Source: Erythrobacter sp. SCSIO 43205 | Lineage (GTDB): Bacteria; Pseudomonadota; Alphaproteobacteria; Sphingomonadales; Sphingomonadaceae | NCBI RefSeq assembly: GCF_019904235.1 | Contig: NZ_CP063202.1 | Coordinates: forward strand, 2,356,001-2,420,000 | Direction of reading: 5' to 3' | Length of the DNA: 64,000 nucleotides | Shown: positions 43,167 to 52,731 of the stretch, piece by piece | Layout: every line of letters starts with the position of its first letter | Position numbering within the stretch: position 1 is the stretch's first letter | The notes under the pieces: generated by a model | Seen by the model: the letters and a program-made list of their open reading frames with translations, nothing else | What the model was told of the DNA's origin: nothing | Database searches by the model: none | Translations under genes and position numbers: made by a program

Positions 43167-44977
43167 TCCGCAGGCCGCGTCTTTGGCTCAGGCCCCACAT
43201 CATCACTGCCCATTTTCGACTGGCGATACCATTCGGCGAGGCACAGGACCACCGCGACCAGTCCGATCAGCGTGGTGAGCACGAAAACATCGAAATAACC
43301 CTGCTCCTCGATCATCTCGCCCAAAGCTCCGCGCCCCAGCGTGCCGACCAGCAAGGTGAGCGAGGAGAGGAGCGCGTATTGCACCGCTGCATATTTCTTC
43401 GAAACGATGGAAGAAAGCCACGCGATATAGGCCGCGCCTGCAATGCCGATGGCAAGGTTTTCGAACATGATCGTGAAGGTAAGACGCGGCAGAGCGTCTG
43501 AGCCGAATGGCGCGAATGTGCTGATCAGCCAGGTAAAACCGACAAGGTCGCTCGCTGCCTGCATATTGGCCCCGCCCACCGCCATGTCGGCATAGAGGAG
43601 GTTGGTGAGCGCTGCGAGAAGCGCGCCCAAAGTCAGCGTCAGCATCCGTCCCAAAACGGTTAGCATATAGCCGCCCAGTGCAAGCCCAGCGATAATCGCG
43701 CCCACACCAAAGAACTTGGACGCGAACGCCACCTCGTCATTGGTGTAGTTCAATTCGCCCAGATAGAACGGATAGGCAAAGGTTCCCCAGATCGCATCGC
43801 AAATCCGATAGGTGAGGACCAGCGCGAGGATCAGAATAAGCGGCCAGCCGATACGCCCGACAAACTCCACCAGCGGCACCAAAAGCGCGCGGTAGAGGTG
43901 GTCAACAAAGCCCGAGGCGCGCTGAACGCTTTCGTCTTGCGCAATAACATCATGTCCGCTCGCTTTACGGCGGTGCAGCATCCCGGCGATCATGGCGGGT
44001 ATAATGATTGTGGCGGCAATAATGAGCGGGCCCATCTTGGCTGTGAATTCGGTCGGGTCCGGGCGGCCACTTTCATTCAAAGGGAACATTCCAAGAAGCC
44101 AGTTGGGGTCGATTACAAAGGCTCCCAAATCCACCACCCCCATCATCGGCACAAAGCCACCAAGCGCGCGGACCATGAAGATACCGAGAATGAGCAGCGC
44201 CCAGCCCCACAGACCGACGACGATCCAAAGGAATTTCGCCCGAACATCGCTGCGCACCTCGCCCACTTGGTAAAGCTCTGCGAGTTCATCGTCGCTGGCC
44301 CCAATCGCGCTTGCGTGATCCCTCGCCGTATCGGGCGCAAAAAGTCCGGCGAACCCGACCACAAGAATCGCACCGCCGAAAAGGAGATAGGTTTCAGGCC
44401 AGCCGATGCGCGCGGCGATGATCAGGCCCAGTGCGCCCCCGAACAACGAAGCAAGGCGGTATCCCATCTGATAAATCGTCGAGAGCATATCGAGGGTCGC
44501 TTCCTCGTCGGCAACGTCAATCCGCCATGCGTTGATTGCAATGTCCTGCGTCGCGCTGGCGAGAGCGCCGATCCCTGCAAGAAGAGAAAACCAGCCAAGC
44601 TGCGTCTTGGGTTCAAGCAGCGATAGCGTCACCAGAATAACGCCCAAGATCAGCTGCATCGGCGCGATCCACTGCTTGCGTTTGCCAAGCGCGCGCAGGC
44701 CCGGAAGATCGATTTTGTCCACCAGAGGCGACCAGATGAATTGGAAAGCATACGCCAATCCGATGAGCGAGAAGACGCCCATCGTTTCAAGGTCCACTTC
44801 AGCCTCAGACAGCCAAGCGTAGAGCGTCCCCAAAAACAGAGCGAAAGGCAGACCGCTGGTGAACCCAAACAGCGCCATATAGGCCGATTTCTTGTTCTTG
44901 AGCGCGCGCAGCACTTCGCCGATGCCGGGTTTGCTTTTTTGCGCTTGAGGCTCTTCAGAGGTGGCAGCTTCGTTCAC
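43163..44977 (-). CDS. ampG: AmpG-like MFS permease (long)
   Basis: From a GTG at 44977, preceded by GGGATAAG, the protein has 604 residues. It begins with a soluble segment, then FGFTSGLPFALFLGTLYAWLSEAEVDLETMG and QDIAINAWRIDVADEEATLDMLSTIYQMGYRLASL, both AmpG signatures; the C-terminal half has MFENLAIGIAGAAYIAWLSS. E. coli AmpG has 491 residues; the extra length is a central insertion (about residues 230-370). The in-frame extension to 45166 would run into the divergent Rieske gene and is rejected. Confidence 0.82.
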   Translation of the reverse strand: MNEAATSEEPQAQKSKPGIGEVLRALKNKKSAYMALFGFTSGLPFALFLGTLYAWLSEAEVDLETMGVFSLIGLAYAFQFIWSPLVDKIDLPGLRALGKRKQWIAPMQLILGVILVTLSLLEPKTQLGWFSLLAGIGALASATQDIAINAWRIDVADEEATLDMLSTIYQMGYRLASLFGGALGLIIAARIGWPETYLLFGGAILVVGFAGLFAPDTARDHASAIGASDDELAELYQVGEVRSDVRAKFLWIVVGLWGWALLILGIFMVRALGGFVPMMGVVDLGAFVIDPNWLLGMFPLNESGRPDPTEFTAKMGPLIIAATIIIPAMIAGMLHRRKASGHDVIAQDESVQRASGFVDHLYRALLVPLVEFVGRIGWPLILILALVLTYRICDAIWGTFAYPFYLGELNYTNDEVAFASKFFGVGAIIAGLALGGYMLTVLGRMLTLTLGALLAALTNLLYADMAVGGANMQAASDLVGFTWLISTFAPFGSDALPRLTFTIMFENLAIGIAGAAYIAWLSSIVSKKYAAVQYALLSSLTLLVGTLGRGALGEMIEEQGYFDVFVLTTLIGLVAVVLCLAEWYRQSKMGSDDVGPEPKTRPAE

Positions 44978-45050
44978 GTATTCGCTTATCCCTTTTGATT
45001 TGCGTCCAAGTGTGGGGCATAACGCGCTCAAGGGAAATAGGGAGAGGGCG

Positions 45051-46211
45051 ATGAACGCCACAACAACGCAAGATTTGCCCAGTTTAAGGCCCACAGCGGG
45101 CCAACTCGCACTGGCGGAAAATATTCGCCAAGGCGTTGATAGCCGCGCGGTTGACGCAATCGGCACCGTCCCGGCCTGCCGCTACACTGATCCGGCGCAC
45201 TTTGCACGTGAGAAAGCGGCACTGTTCGACCAACTGCCGCAAGTGCTCTCCCCTTCCGCTCTCCTTCCTGAACCGGGGATGGTGGTGCCGCATGATGATA
45301 CGGGTAGGCCGCTGCTGATCACTCGTGACAATGAAGGGCGCGCGCACGTTTTTCTGAATGTTTGTCAGCATCGCGGTACGCGCCTTGTCGAAGGGCGCGA
45401 GGTTCAATGCGCAAAGCGCATGGTCTGTCCCTATCACGCTTGGACCTACAAACTTGATGGTAAGCTCCTCGCCCTCCCCCGGCCAGAAACCTTTCCCAAT
45501 CTGGACAAGTCGGATCACGCACTTGTTGAACTGCCTAGCATCGAAATTGGCGGTCTTATCTGGTTCGCCCCGCAGGAGGGTGCTGACTTTGGCCATGCCA
45601 AAGCAATCAGCGAAGATTTCGACGCCTTTGGAATGGGAGAGTTGCACCTCTTCCGTCGCAAGACGCACGATGTGCGCGGCAATTGGAAGCTCATCATGGA
45701 TGCCTTCCTCGAAAGTTATCATGTGACGCGCCTCCACGCGAACACCATCGGCCCCTTTTTCAAAGATGGTATTACCAGCGGTGACCAGATCGGGCCGCAT
45801 ATGCGCTCTGCCGTTGGACGTTTGGAGGAGATGGAGGGCGTAGACTTCACCGATATGGCCGCGATGCGCCGGGTCATTACCTTTGCCTATCAATTGTTTC
45901 CGGCAACTGTGATCGTTCCCAGCCCGGACTATGTAAACATCATGGTATTGATGCCCCAGGCGCACAATCACACTATCGTCGAAGATTTCATGCTCATCCC
46001 CGAAGAGCCGAAAACCGATAAGGCTCTCGACCATTGGGAGCGGTCCTGGAAGCTGCTTGATGGCGGCGTTTTTGCATCCGAAGACTTCCGCGCAGCAGAG
46101 CTTGGCCAGCAAGGTTTGGAAAGCGGCGCGATTAAGGAGCTCACCATGGGAACGCTTGAGAGCGGGATCGTGCGGTTTGATGCGATTGTGCAGGAGCATT
46201 TAAGCGCCTAA
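45051..46211 (+). CDS. Rieske aromatic ring-hydroxylating oxygenase, alpha subunit
   Basis: From the ATG at 45051 the 386-residue protein has the Rieske [2Fe-2S] ligands Cys105, His107, Cys126, His129 (CQHRG and CPYHAWTY) and the mononuclear iron site Asp218, His225 and His230 (DAFLESYHVTRLH). It would add oxygen to an aromatic or related substrate in the cytoplasm, using a separate reductase not seen nearby. It is divergent from the permease pair with 73 bases between. Confidence 0.88.
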   Translation: MNATTTQDLPSLRPTAGQLALAENIRQGVDSRAVDAIGTVPACRYTDPAHFAREKAALFDQLPQVLSPSALLPEPGMVVPHDDTGRPLLITRDNEGRAHVFLNVCQHRGTRLVEGREVQCAKRMVCPYHAWTYKLDGKLLALPRPETFPNLDKSDHALVELPSIEIGGLIWFAPQEGADFGHAKAISEDFDAFGMGELHLFRRKTHDVRGNWKLIMDAFLESYHVTRLHANTIGPFFKDGITSGDQIGPHMRSAVGRLEEMEGVDFTDMAAMRRVITFAYQLFPATVIVPSPDYVNIMVLMPQAHNHTIVEDFMLIPEEPKTDKALDHWERSWKLLDGGVFASEDFRAAELGQQGLESGAIKELTMGTLESGIVRFDAIVQEHLSA

Positions 46212-46221
46212 AGGGCGGACC

Positions 46222-47040
46222 ATGCCCACAAACCCAAAGAAATCCGAGGATCGCCCCGAGGGCGACCGTATCGCCAAATTGCTCGCGCGGGCCGGTATCG
46301 CTTCGCGGCGCGAAATTGAGCGGATGATTGCGGACAAACGCATCACCCTTCATGGCAAGCCAGTTGAGACGCCTGCGACTTTCCTCAATGATTTGAAAGG
46401 CGTGAGCGTTGATGGAAAGCCCGTCGCAGGGCCAGAGCCCGCGCAACTGTTCGCCTTTAACAAGCCCACTGGCCTTATCACCGCCGAACGCGATCCAGCA
46501 GGGCGTGCGACGATCTACGCGGCGCTCACCAACGCTCTGCCCAAAGGCACACCGCGCCTCATGCCCATCGGGCGGCTCGACCTTAATACCGAGGGGCTAT
46601 TGCTACTTACCAATGATGGCGGCCTAAAACGCACGATGGAATTGCCCTCCAGCGGCATCCCGCGCACCTACCGCGCCAGAGCTTTTGGCGAGGTTACCCA
46701 GGAACAGCTTGAGGCCCTTATTGAAGGGGTTGAAATCGACGGCATTCGCTATGGCTCAATCGACGCGAACCTTGACCATGGATCGGGCGGAAAAGGTCAT
46801 AAAAATCACTGGATCGAAATTACCATTACCGAGGGCAAAAACCGCGAAGTGCGGCGCGTGCTCGAATATCTCGGCCTCAAGGTGAACCGCCTTATTCGCA
46901 TTGGATACGGCCCGTTTGCACTTGGCGACCTGCCGCGTGGACAGGCAGTGCGTATTAAAAAGGGCGACCTTGATCGCTTTGTCGCGAGCCTTAAATCGCC
47001 CTCCTCAAACAGAGGTGGCGAGAGGAAGGAGCGCAAATAA
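46222..47040 (+). CDS. RNA pseudouridine synthase (RsuA/RluB type)
   Basis: The 272-residue protein has an N-terminal S4 domain (DRIAKLLARAGIASRREIERMIADKRITL) and the RsuA/RluB catalytic motif MPIGRLDLNTEGLLLLTNDG, with the nucleophilic Asp, then KNREVRRVLEYLGLKVNRLIR. It isomerises a uridine in rRNA. RluB is the likeliest assignment, RluE or RsuA less likely. It follows the Rieske gene after ten bases and precedes rsmD, another rRNA modification gene. Confidence 0.85.
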   Translation: MPTNPKKSEDRPEGDRIAKLLARAGIASRREIERMIADKRITLHGKPVETPATFLNDLKGVSVDGKPVAGPEPAQLFAFNKPTGLITAERDPAGRATIYAALTNALPKGTPRLMPIGRLDLNTEGLLLLTNDGGLKRTMELPSSGIPRTYRARAFGEVTQEQLEALIEGVEIDGIRYGSIDANLDHGSGGKGHKNHWIEITITEGKNREVRRVLEYLGLKVNRLIRIGYGPFALGDLPRGQAVRIKKGDLDRFVASLKSPSSNRGGERKERK

Positions 47041-47586
47041 ATGCGTATTATCGCTGGCGAATGGCGGGGGCGAAAGCTTACCGCGCCAAAGGGCGATGCG
47101 ACGCGCCCAACAGGCGACCGCACGCGCGAGACGCTTTTCTCTATGCTCACCAGCCGTTTGGGAAGCTTTGAGGATTTGCGCGTTGCCGACCTTTTTGCAG
47201 GGTCAGGCGCTTTGGGCATTGAGGCACTTTCACGCGGCGCTGCGCATTGTCTTTTTGTAGAGCAAGACCGTGACGCACTGGACGCGATCCGCGCCAATAT
47301 TGCGACATTCGATGCGCGTGGCCGCAGCACAGTCGAAGCAGGCTCGGTCATGGGACTTCGCGCCGCGAAAGAACCGCTCGACCTCATCCTGCTCGACCCG
47401 CCCTATCACACTGGCGCAGGCGAAGTGGCGCTGGACCGTCTCTTGCGCCTCGGCTGGATTGGCGAGGCGACCTGGATCGCGCTTGAAACTGCCTTTGACG
47501 AAGAACCCGCGATAAAGGGGCTGGCCATCGAAACAAGCCGCAAGGTCGGCAAGGCGCGGCTTCATATTATGCAGCGCGCTGACTGA
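47041..47586 (+). CDS. rsmD: 16S rRNA (guanine-N2) methyltransferase RsmD
   Basis: The 181-residue protein starts MRIIAGEWRGRKLTAPKGDATRPTGDRTRETLFSML and has the SAM motif VADLFAGSGALGIEALSRGA and the catalytic LILLDPPYH. It methylates G966 of 16S rRNA. The ATG directly follows the TAA of the pseudouridine synthase gene, so both rRNA modification enzymes are coupled. Confidence 0.95.
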   Translation: MRIIAGEWRGRKLTAPKGDATRPTGDRTRETLFSMLTSRLGSFEDLRVADLFAGSGALGIEALSRGAAHCLFVEQDRDALDAIRANIATFDARGRSTVEAGSVMGLRAAKEPLDLILLDPPYHTGAGEVALDRLLRLGWIGEATWIALETAFDEEPAIKGLAIETSRKVGKARLHIMQRAD

Positions 47587-47609
47587 CGCAAAGCGACAAA
47601 TCACAAACG

Positions 47610-47638
47610 AAAAGGGCAGCGCAAACGGCTGCCCTTTT
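47610..47638. terminator. Bidirectional terminator
   Basis: AAAAGGGCAGC at 47610-47620 pairs with GCTGCCCTTTT at 47628-47638. It lies between the convergent rsmD and the small secreted-protein gene and has T runs in both directions. Confidence 0.85.
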
Positions 47639-47660
47639 CTAAAATTCCGACGCGCGATTT

Positions 47661-47975
47661 TTACATCGAGCTTGCCGGTTGACCGGGCCAATAATCGAGC
47701 GGACGGTTGCCCCAGTTAAGGCCGGCTGCGCGCGGGTTAATACAGCCGTCCTGATCGTCATTCATGCAGACATCATAGACGGTGCCTTCTACGCGGACCT
47801 TGGTCGCTTTGCCCTTGGCATTGCGCTCTACAACGACTGGCGATTGCGCTTTGGTCGAGCCATCGGCTGATGAGAATTCGCTGTCACTTTTGTGGTCATC
47901 TGCCAAGGCGGTGCCACCGACGCCCAGCATGGCGATTGAAGCGGTAGTGATGAGCGTTGCTACAAGGTTTTTCAT
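47661..47975 (-). CDS. Small secreted hypothetical protein
   Basis: From the ATG at 47975 the product has 104 residues: a signal peptide (VATLITTASIAMLGVGGTALADD), a polar spacer, then VRVEGTVYDVCMNDDQDGCINPRAAGLNWGNRPLDYWPGQPAS, with two cysteines that could form a disulfide. Similar small proteins with an NP-(R)-AAGL-NWG-(N)R-PLDYWPG end are, to my recollection, common in sphingomonads, with unknown function. The shorter start is chosen because the signal begins there. Confidence 0.65.
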   Translation of the reverse strand: MKNLVATLITTASIAMLGVGGTALADDHKSDSEFSSADGSTKAQSPVVVERNAKGKATKVRVEGTVYDVCMNDDQDGCINPRAAGLNWGNRPLDYWPGQPASSM

Positions 47976-48168
47976 GATTAAGTCCTGTGCTTGTCCTTTT
48001 TCCGTTCCGTCCTTGCCCATGCTTATTCAGACCGGGCAGCGATCGTTCCAAATTTTTGCAGAACGGTCGATTTAGTCGGGGACGCAGGGCTTGTGAGGCT
48101 GTGCGCCCGGCCCCACATTCTGCAAGATTGCAATTCCAACATTTGTTCTATACTTGTTCCCCTGACTT

Positions 48169-50496
48169 ATGACTTCACAGCTTCCCCAATCGGCCCCTTC
48201 TGGCGCGCGCGATGCCGCGACCGAAACTGGCGTCCCGCCTTATGCGGCGCGGCTCAACCCGCCGCAGCGTGAGGCTGTACTGACGACCGAAGGGCCGGTT
48301 TTGATGTTGGCGGGTGCTGGTACGGGGAAGACCGCGGCGCTGACTGCGCGCATGGCGCATTTGGTGGCAACACGGCGCGCCTGGCCAAGCCAGATTTTGT
48401 GCGTAACCTTCACCAATAAGGCCGCCCGCGAAATGCGCGAACGAGTAGCGGCTCACCTTGGCGCTCCGGGCGAAGGGTTGCCGTGGCTTGGCACCTTTCA
48501 CTCGATCTGTGCCAAGATGCTACGCCGCCATGCCGAGCTTGTCGGCTTGCAAAGCAATTACACCATTATCGACACCGACGATCAGCTTCGGCTTTTGAAA
48601 CAGCTCATCACCGAATCCGAGCTTGATGAAAAACGCTGGCCCGCACGGTCTTTGGCTGCACTGATCGACCGGTGGAAGAACCGCGGACTAAACCCGGCGG
48701 ACCTCGATGCGGTTGAAAACGAAGCCTACGCCAATGGCAAGGGTGCGATGATGTACGGGCTGTACCAGGATCGTTTGAAGGCTCTGAACGCCTGCGATTT
48801 CGGCGATTTGATGTTGCATATGCTCAACATCTTCCGCAAGCACACCGATGTTCTTGCCGAATATCAGAGCCGCTTCAAATACATCATGGTGGACGAATAT
48901 CAGGACACCAATGCGGTGCAGTATCTATGGCTGCGCCTGCTTGCTCAAGCACACAAAAACATCTGCGTGGTCGGCGATGATGATCAATCGATCTATTCAT
49001 GGCGCGGTGCAGAAGTTGCCAATATCCTGCGGTTTGAAAAGGATTTTCCGGGCACTGCGGTCGTGCGTTTGGAGCAGAATTATCGTTCCACCCCGCAGAT
49101 TTTAGGCGCGGCCTCTGGTTTGATCCAAGCGAACTCCGAACGCCACGACAAGACGCTGTGGACCCAAAGCAATGGCGGCGACAAGGTCAAGGTCATCGGC
49201 GTGTGGGACGGCCCCGAAGAAGCGCGGCGCGTGTCAGAAGAAATCGAAAGGCTTGAACGCGAAGGCGCGCCGCTGAACCAGGTCGCCATTCTCGTGCGCG
49301 CGCAATATCAAACGCGTGAGTTCGAAGACCGCTTCATTCAAGTCGGCATAAACTATCGCATTATCGGGGGCTTTCGCTTTTACGAACGCGCCGAAATTCG
49401 CGATGCGCTGGCTTATCTTCGCGTCATTGCCCAGCCTCAGGATGATCTGGCGTTTGAGCGGATTTACAACCAGCCCAAGCGCGGGCTTGGTTCAAAGACG
49501 CTGGAGAAGATGCACATTCACGCGCGGCAAGTGGGGCTTCCGCTTGCGGCAGCGTCCCTGCAACTTGCAGACAGCGATGAATTGCCCAAACGCGCAGCGA
49601 ACACCATTGGCGCGCTCATGCGGCAATTCCTGAGCTGGCGTGAGGCAGCCGAAGTCACTTCGCCCGCTGACCTGCTTCGCCAGGTGCTCGATGAAAGCGG
49701 CTATAATGATATGCTTGCAAAGGACCGCTCTGCTGAAAGCGCCGGGCGGGCGGAAAACCTCTCGGAACTTGCGCGGGCGATGGAGGAGTATGAGAGCCTC
49801 GGCGACTTTCTCGAACACGTCAGCCTTGTCATGGACAACGACCGCTCAGACGAGGAAGAAACCGTCACAATCATGACAATCCATGCGGCAAAGGGATTGG
49901 AATTCGATCATGTGTTCTGCGTCGGGTGGGAAGAGGGCGTTTTCCCATCACAGCGGGCCATTGACGAGGGGGGTCTTGCCAGCCTCGAAGAGGAGCGCCG
50001 CCTCGCTTACGTTGCGATCACGCGGGCAAAGCGCAAATGCACGATCCTGCACGCCGCCAACCGCCGGATTTACGGCCAATGGACAAGCTCAATCCCCTCG
50101 CGCTTTATCGAGGAATTGCCGGAAGAGTTCATCGACCAGGAAACTACAATGAGCGGCGGCGCATCACTTTGGCGGGCCAATTGGAGCGAAAACGAAGACC
50201 CCTTTGCGCACGTTGCTGAGCAAAATCCGAGCCGTGCGCAGGCCAGAGGCCCCGGATGGCAGCGTGCAGTGTCCACTGGCTACGAAACCACGCCCAAGCG
50301 CCTCGCAGAACCGGGCCGCAGCGCCGCAAGTTTCGCCGCCGCGCCTCGTTCGGAAATCGCGATTGGCGCGATGGTCGAGCACGCGAAATTCGGTGTTGGC
50401 TGCGTGATCGATCAGGAAGGCAACAAGCTTACCATCCAGTTCGAAGAAGCGGGTGAAAAGCGGGTGATCGATAGTTTTGTGACGCCTGTCGCCTAG
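48169..50496 (+). CDS. uvrD: UvrD/PcrA-family DNA helicase
   Basis: The 775-residue superfamily 1A helicase has motif Ia AGAGTGKTAALTARM (Walker A), FTNKAAREMRERV, motif II MVDEYQDTN, motif III DDQSIYSWRGAEVANIL, motif IV VRLEQNYRSTPQIL and later motifs VTIMTIHAAKGLEFDHV and EERRLAYVAITRAK. A C-terminal domain (about 660-775) with IGAMVEHAKFGVGCVIDQEGNKLTIQFEE is a Tudor-like fold that binds RNA polymerase in PcrA/UvrD proteins. It unwinds DNA in nucleotide excision and mismatch repair. The end overlaps the hemolysin-III gene by four bases tail to tail. Confidence 0.95.
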   Translation: MTSQLPQSAPSGARDAATETGVPPYAARLNPPQREAVLTTEGPVLMLAGAGTGKTAALTARMAHLVATRRAWPSQILCVTFTNKAAREMRERVAAHLGAPGEGLPWLGTFHSICAKMLRRHAELVGLQSNYTIIDTDDQLRLLKQLITESELDEKRWPARSLAALIDRWKNRGLNPADLDAVENEAYANGKGAMMYGLYQDRLKALNACDFGDLMLHMLNIFRKHTDVLAEYQSRFKYIMVDEYQDTNAVQYLWLRLLAQAHKNICVVGDDDQSIYSWRGAEVANILRFEKDFPGTAVVRLEQNYRSTPQILGAASGLIQANSERHDKTLWTQSNGGDKVKVIGVWDGPEEARRVSEEIERLEREGAPLNQVAILVRAQYQTREFEDRFIQVGINYRIIGGFRFYERAEIRDALAYLRVIAQPQDDLAFERIYNQPKRGLGSKTLEKMHIHARQVGLPLAAASLQLADSDELPKRAANTIGALMRQFLSWREAAEVTSPADLLRQVLDESGYNDMLAKDRSAESAGRAENLSELARAMEEYESLGDFLEHVSLVMDNDRSDEEETVTIMTIHAAKGLEFDHVFCVGWEEGVFPSQRAIDEGGLASLEEERRLAYVAITRAKRKCTILHAANRRIYGQWTSSIPSRFIEELPEEFIDQETTMSGGASLWRANWSENEDPFAHVAEQNPSRAQARGPGWQRAVSTGYETTPKRLAEPGRSAASFAAAPRSEIAIGAMVEHAKFGVGCVIDQEGNKLTIQFEEAGEKRVIDSFVTPVA

Positions 50497-51128
50497 GCGC
50501 CCGTCACCGCAATCCAAACACTTGCAAAGAATGAAAGCCCGCCACACGTGCCGAAAGCGTGCCAGATCGGATAGCGGTAGAGCATCGCTTTGCGACGGTA
50601 GAAAAGCGTGCCCACCGTGTAGAAAATCCCGCCACTGGCAATCAGAGCGAGGCTTAACTTGGGCAGACCGGCGGTAAAATCAGGCAAAGCGACAAGGGCA
50701 AACCAGCCCATTCCAAGATAGGAATACAGCGACCAGTTGGAATCAGGATTGCCGCCTGCGAGTTTGAACACCGCGCCAATAAGCGCAAAGACCCACAACA
50801 CACCGCCAATGGCAAAAGCGCTCCATGTTCCGCACACAATGAGCAGCGGGCTAAAAACACCCGCAATCACGACATAGATCGCGGCGTGATCCCAGCGGCG
50901 CAAATTTGCACGCCATTCGTGACGCGGCAGCAGATGGTAGGCAAACGAAATGCTGATCGAGAAAAGCGCTGCGAGAGCGTAAATCACGACCCCTGCAATC
51001 AGCAGGGCACTGCCGGATCTGGAAGCGGCCTCAACAAGAAGAGCGCTTGCCGGTGCGAGAAACGCAAGGCCGGCAGCATGGACGAGAAAATCCGCCTTGC
51101 GTTCAGGAGCGGTCTTGCTGGGAAACAT
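50493..51128 (-). CDS. Hemolysin-III/PAQR family (TrhA-like) membrane protein
   Basis: From the ATG at 51128 the 211-residue protein has seven membrane helices and the PAQR motifs ISFAYHLLPRHEWRANLRRWDHAAIYVVIAGVFSPLL and IWHAFGTCGG, with the histidines and Asp expected for the zinc site. Bacterial members are linked to membrane energetics or lipid homeostasis; the haemolysin name is historical. The in-frame ATG at 51203 is rejected because it overlaps the upstream helicase gene. Confidence 0.85.
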   Translation of the reverse strand: MFPSKTAPERKADFLVHAAGLAFLAPASALLVEAASRSGSALLIAGVVIYALAALFSISISFAYHLLPRHEWRANLRRWDHAAIYVVIAGVFSPLLIVCGTWSAFAIGGVLWVFALIGAVFKLAGGNPDSNWSLYSYLGMGWFALVALPDFTAGLPKLSLALIASGGIFYTVGTLFYRRKAMLYRYPIWHAFGTCGGLSFFASVWIAVTGA

Positions 51129-51154
51129 CGCGAGAGCCCCAAACCAATGATGGC

Positions 51155-52558
51155 CTATGCGCCGAACCCAATATCCAGAAAGCCGGGTTTCGGACCGTTC
51201 CATTCACCCGCAGGTACGGGTTCATCATCCTCGTCCCGTTTATGACCGCGTGTTTTGCGATCTGGTTTGTCGTCAGACGATTTAGAGCGTTCGCGGCGCG
51301 GTTTCTTTGGCGCAGCGTCGTCATCATCGCGGGCGCGACTGCGCGAACGGGAGCGTTTTGGCTTTTCTTCCGCCGCCTCGCCTGCGCCATCATCATGGCG
51401 TTTGCTATCACTCTTGCCCGGTTCGGCAAGCTCAACGCGCACGTCTTCTTTGCCAAACACTTTGACCGGGCTTCCGGTCAGTTTTTCAACATTGGCAATG
51501 GCCTCTTCGTCCTCTTTGGAAACGAAGGTGAAGGCGCGGCCCTTCGCGCCTGCGCGGCCCGTGCGACCGATGCGGTGGACATAATCGTCCGGGTGCCAGG
51601 GCGTGTCGAAATTGAAGACGTGGGAGACACCTTTAATGTCGAGCCCCCGTGCAGCGACGTCGGATGCGACAAGAATGTTCACATCGCCCGATTTGAACCG
51701 CTCAAGCTCCTTCAGGCGCGAGTTCTGGTCCATGTCGCCGTGGATTTCGCCTGAAGCAAAGCCGTGGCGCTGGAGGCTCTTGTTAAGCTCACGCACGGTG
51801 GTCTTGCGATTGGCAAAGATGATCGCGGTTTCAACGTGGTCATTCCGCAGAAGCCAGCGCAAGGTTTCGCGCTTTTTGCGTTGATCGACCGGAATCTTGA
51901 AGGCAGTGATGTCCTTGTTCGTGGTCGCCGCGCGCGCTGTCTCGATCCGCTTGGGATTGTTGAGGAATTTCTTCGCAAGCTTCTCAATCGGAGGAGGCAT
52001 GGTGGCCGAGAACAGCATCGTTTGCCGCGTATCGGGCAGCTTGTCGCAGATAAATTCAATGTCCGGGATGAAGCCCATGTCGAGCATCCGGTCGGCTTCG
52101 TCGATCACCAGAAGTTCGCATCCCGAAAGCAGAATTTTGCCCCGCTCGAACAGGTCCATCATCCGGCCCGGTGTCGCAATCAGAACATCCACGCCATCGT
52201 TCAGCGCCTTGATCTGATCGCCCATCTGCACGCCGCCGATAAGCAACGCCATCTTCAGATCGTGGTTTTTGCCGTACTTTTCGAAGTTCTCGGCAACCTG
52301 CGCGGCGAGCTCACGCGTGGGCTCAAGGATAAGCGAACGCGGCATCAGCGCGCGGCGGCGACCCGATGCCATGACATCAATCATGGGCAGCACGAAGCTT
52401 GCGGTTTTGCCCGTGCCCGTTTGCGCAATCCCGATGATGTCTTTCATCATAAGGATCGGCGGGATCGCCTCTGCCTGAATGGCGGTCGGCTCAGTATAGC
52501 CAGCCTCATCGACGGCTTTGAGCAGTTCAGGGGAAAGGCCGAGATCGGCAAATGTCAT
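51155..52558 (-). CDS. rhlE: DEAD-box RNA helicase (RhlE-like)
   Basis: From the ATG at 52558 the 467-residue protein has the Q motif FADLGLSPELLKAVDEAGYTEPTAIQ, motif I AQTGTGKT, motif II VIDEADRMLDMG, motif III FSATMPPPIEKL, and motif VI HRIGRTGRAG. A Glu/Arg/Lys/Ser-rich low-complexity tail (about 375-467) follows, ending DIGFGA, as in RhlE-like proteins that act in ribosome assembly and RNA decay. An in-frame extension from 52819 lacks helicase homology. Confidence 0.93.
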   Translation of the reverse strand: MTFADLGLSPELLKAVDEAGYTEPTAIQAEAIPPILMMKDIIGIAQTGTGKTASFVLPMIDVMASGRRRALMPRSLILEPTRELAAQVAENFEKYGKNHDLKMALLIGGVQMGDQIKALNDGVDVLIATPGRMMDLFERGKILLSGCELLVIDEADRMLDMGFIPDIEFICDKLPDTRQTMLFSATMPPPIEKLAKKFLNNPKRIETARAATTNKDITAFKIPVDQRKKRETLRWLLRNDHVETAIIFANRKTTVRELNKSLQRHGFASGEIHGDMDQNSRLKELERFKSGDVNILVASDVAARGLDIKGVSHVFNFDTPWHPDDYVHRIGRTGRAGAKGRAFTFVSKEDEEAIANVEKLTGSPVKVFGKEDVRVELAEPGKSDSKRHDDGAGEAAEEKPKRSRSRSRARDDDDAAPKKPRRERSKSSDDKPDRKTRGHKRDEDDEPVPAGEWNGPKPGFLDIGFGA

Positions 52559-52731
52559 ACGTTCGATAATGTCCGGATTAAGTGAAGCACGATAGCCCGT
52601 TTTACAGGGTGCCAAGTGCTGCGATGCACAATTGCCCCCTGCAAAGTTGCGCACCGCTTGGCCAAAAAGGGCTCTAAAGTCAAGAAATGCGCTCAGTGAT
52701 GCCCCGCGCAAAATGGCGAGCGCGACGCTCG

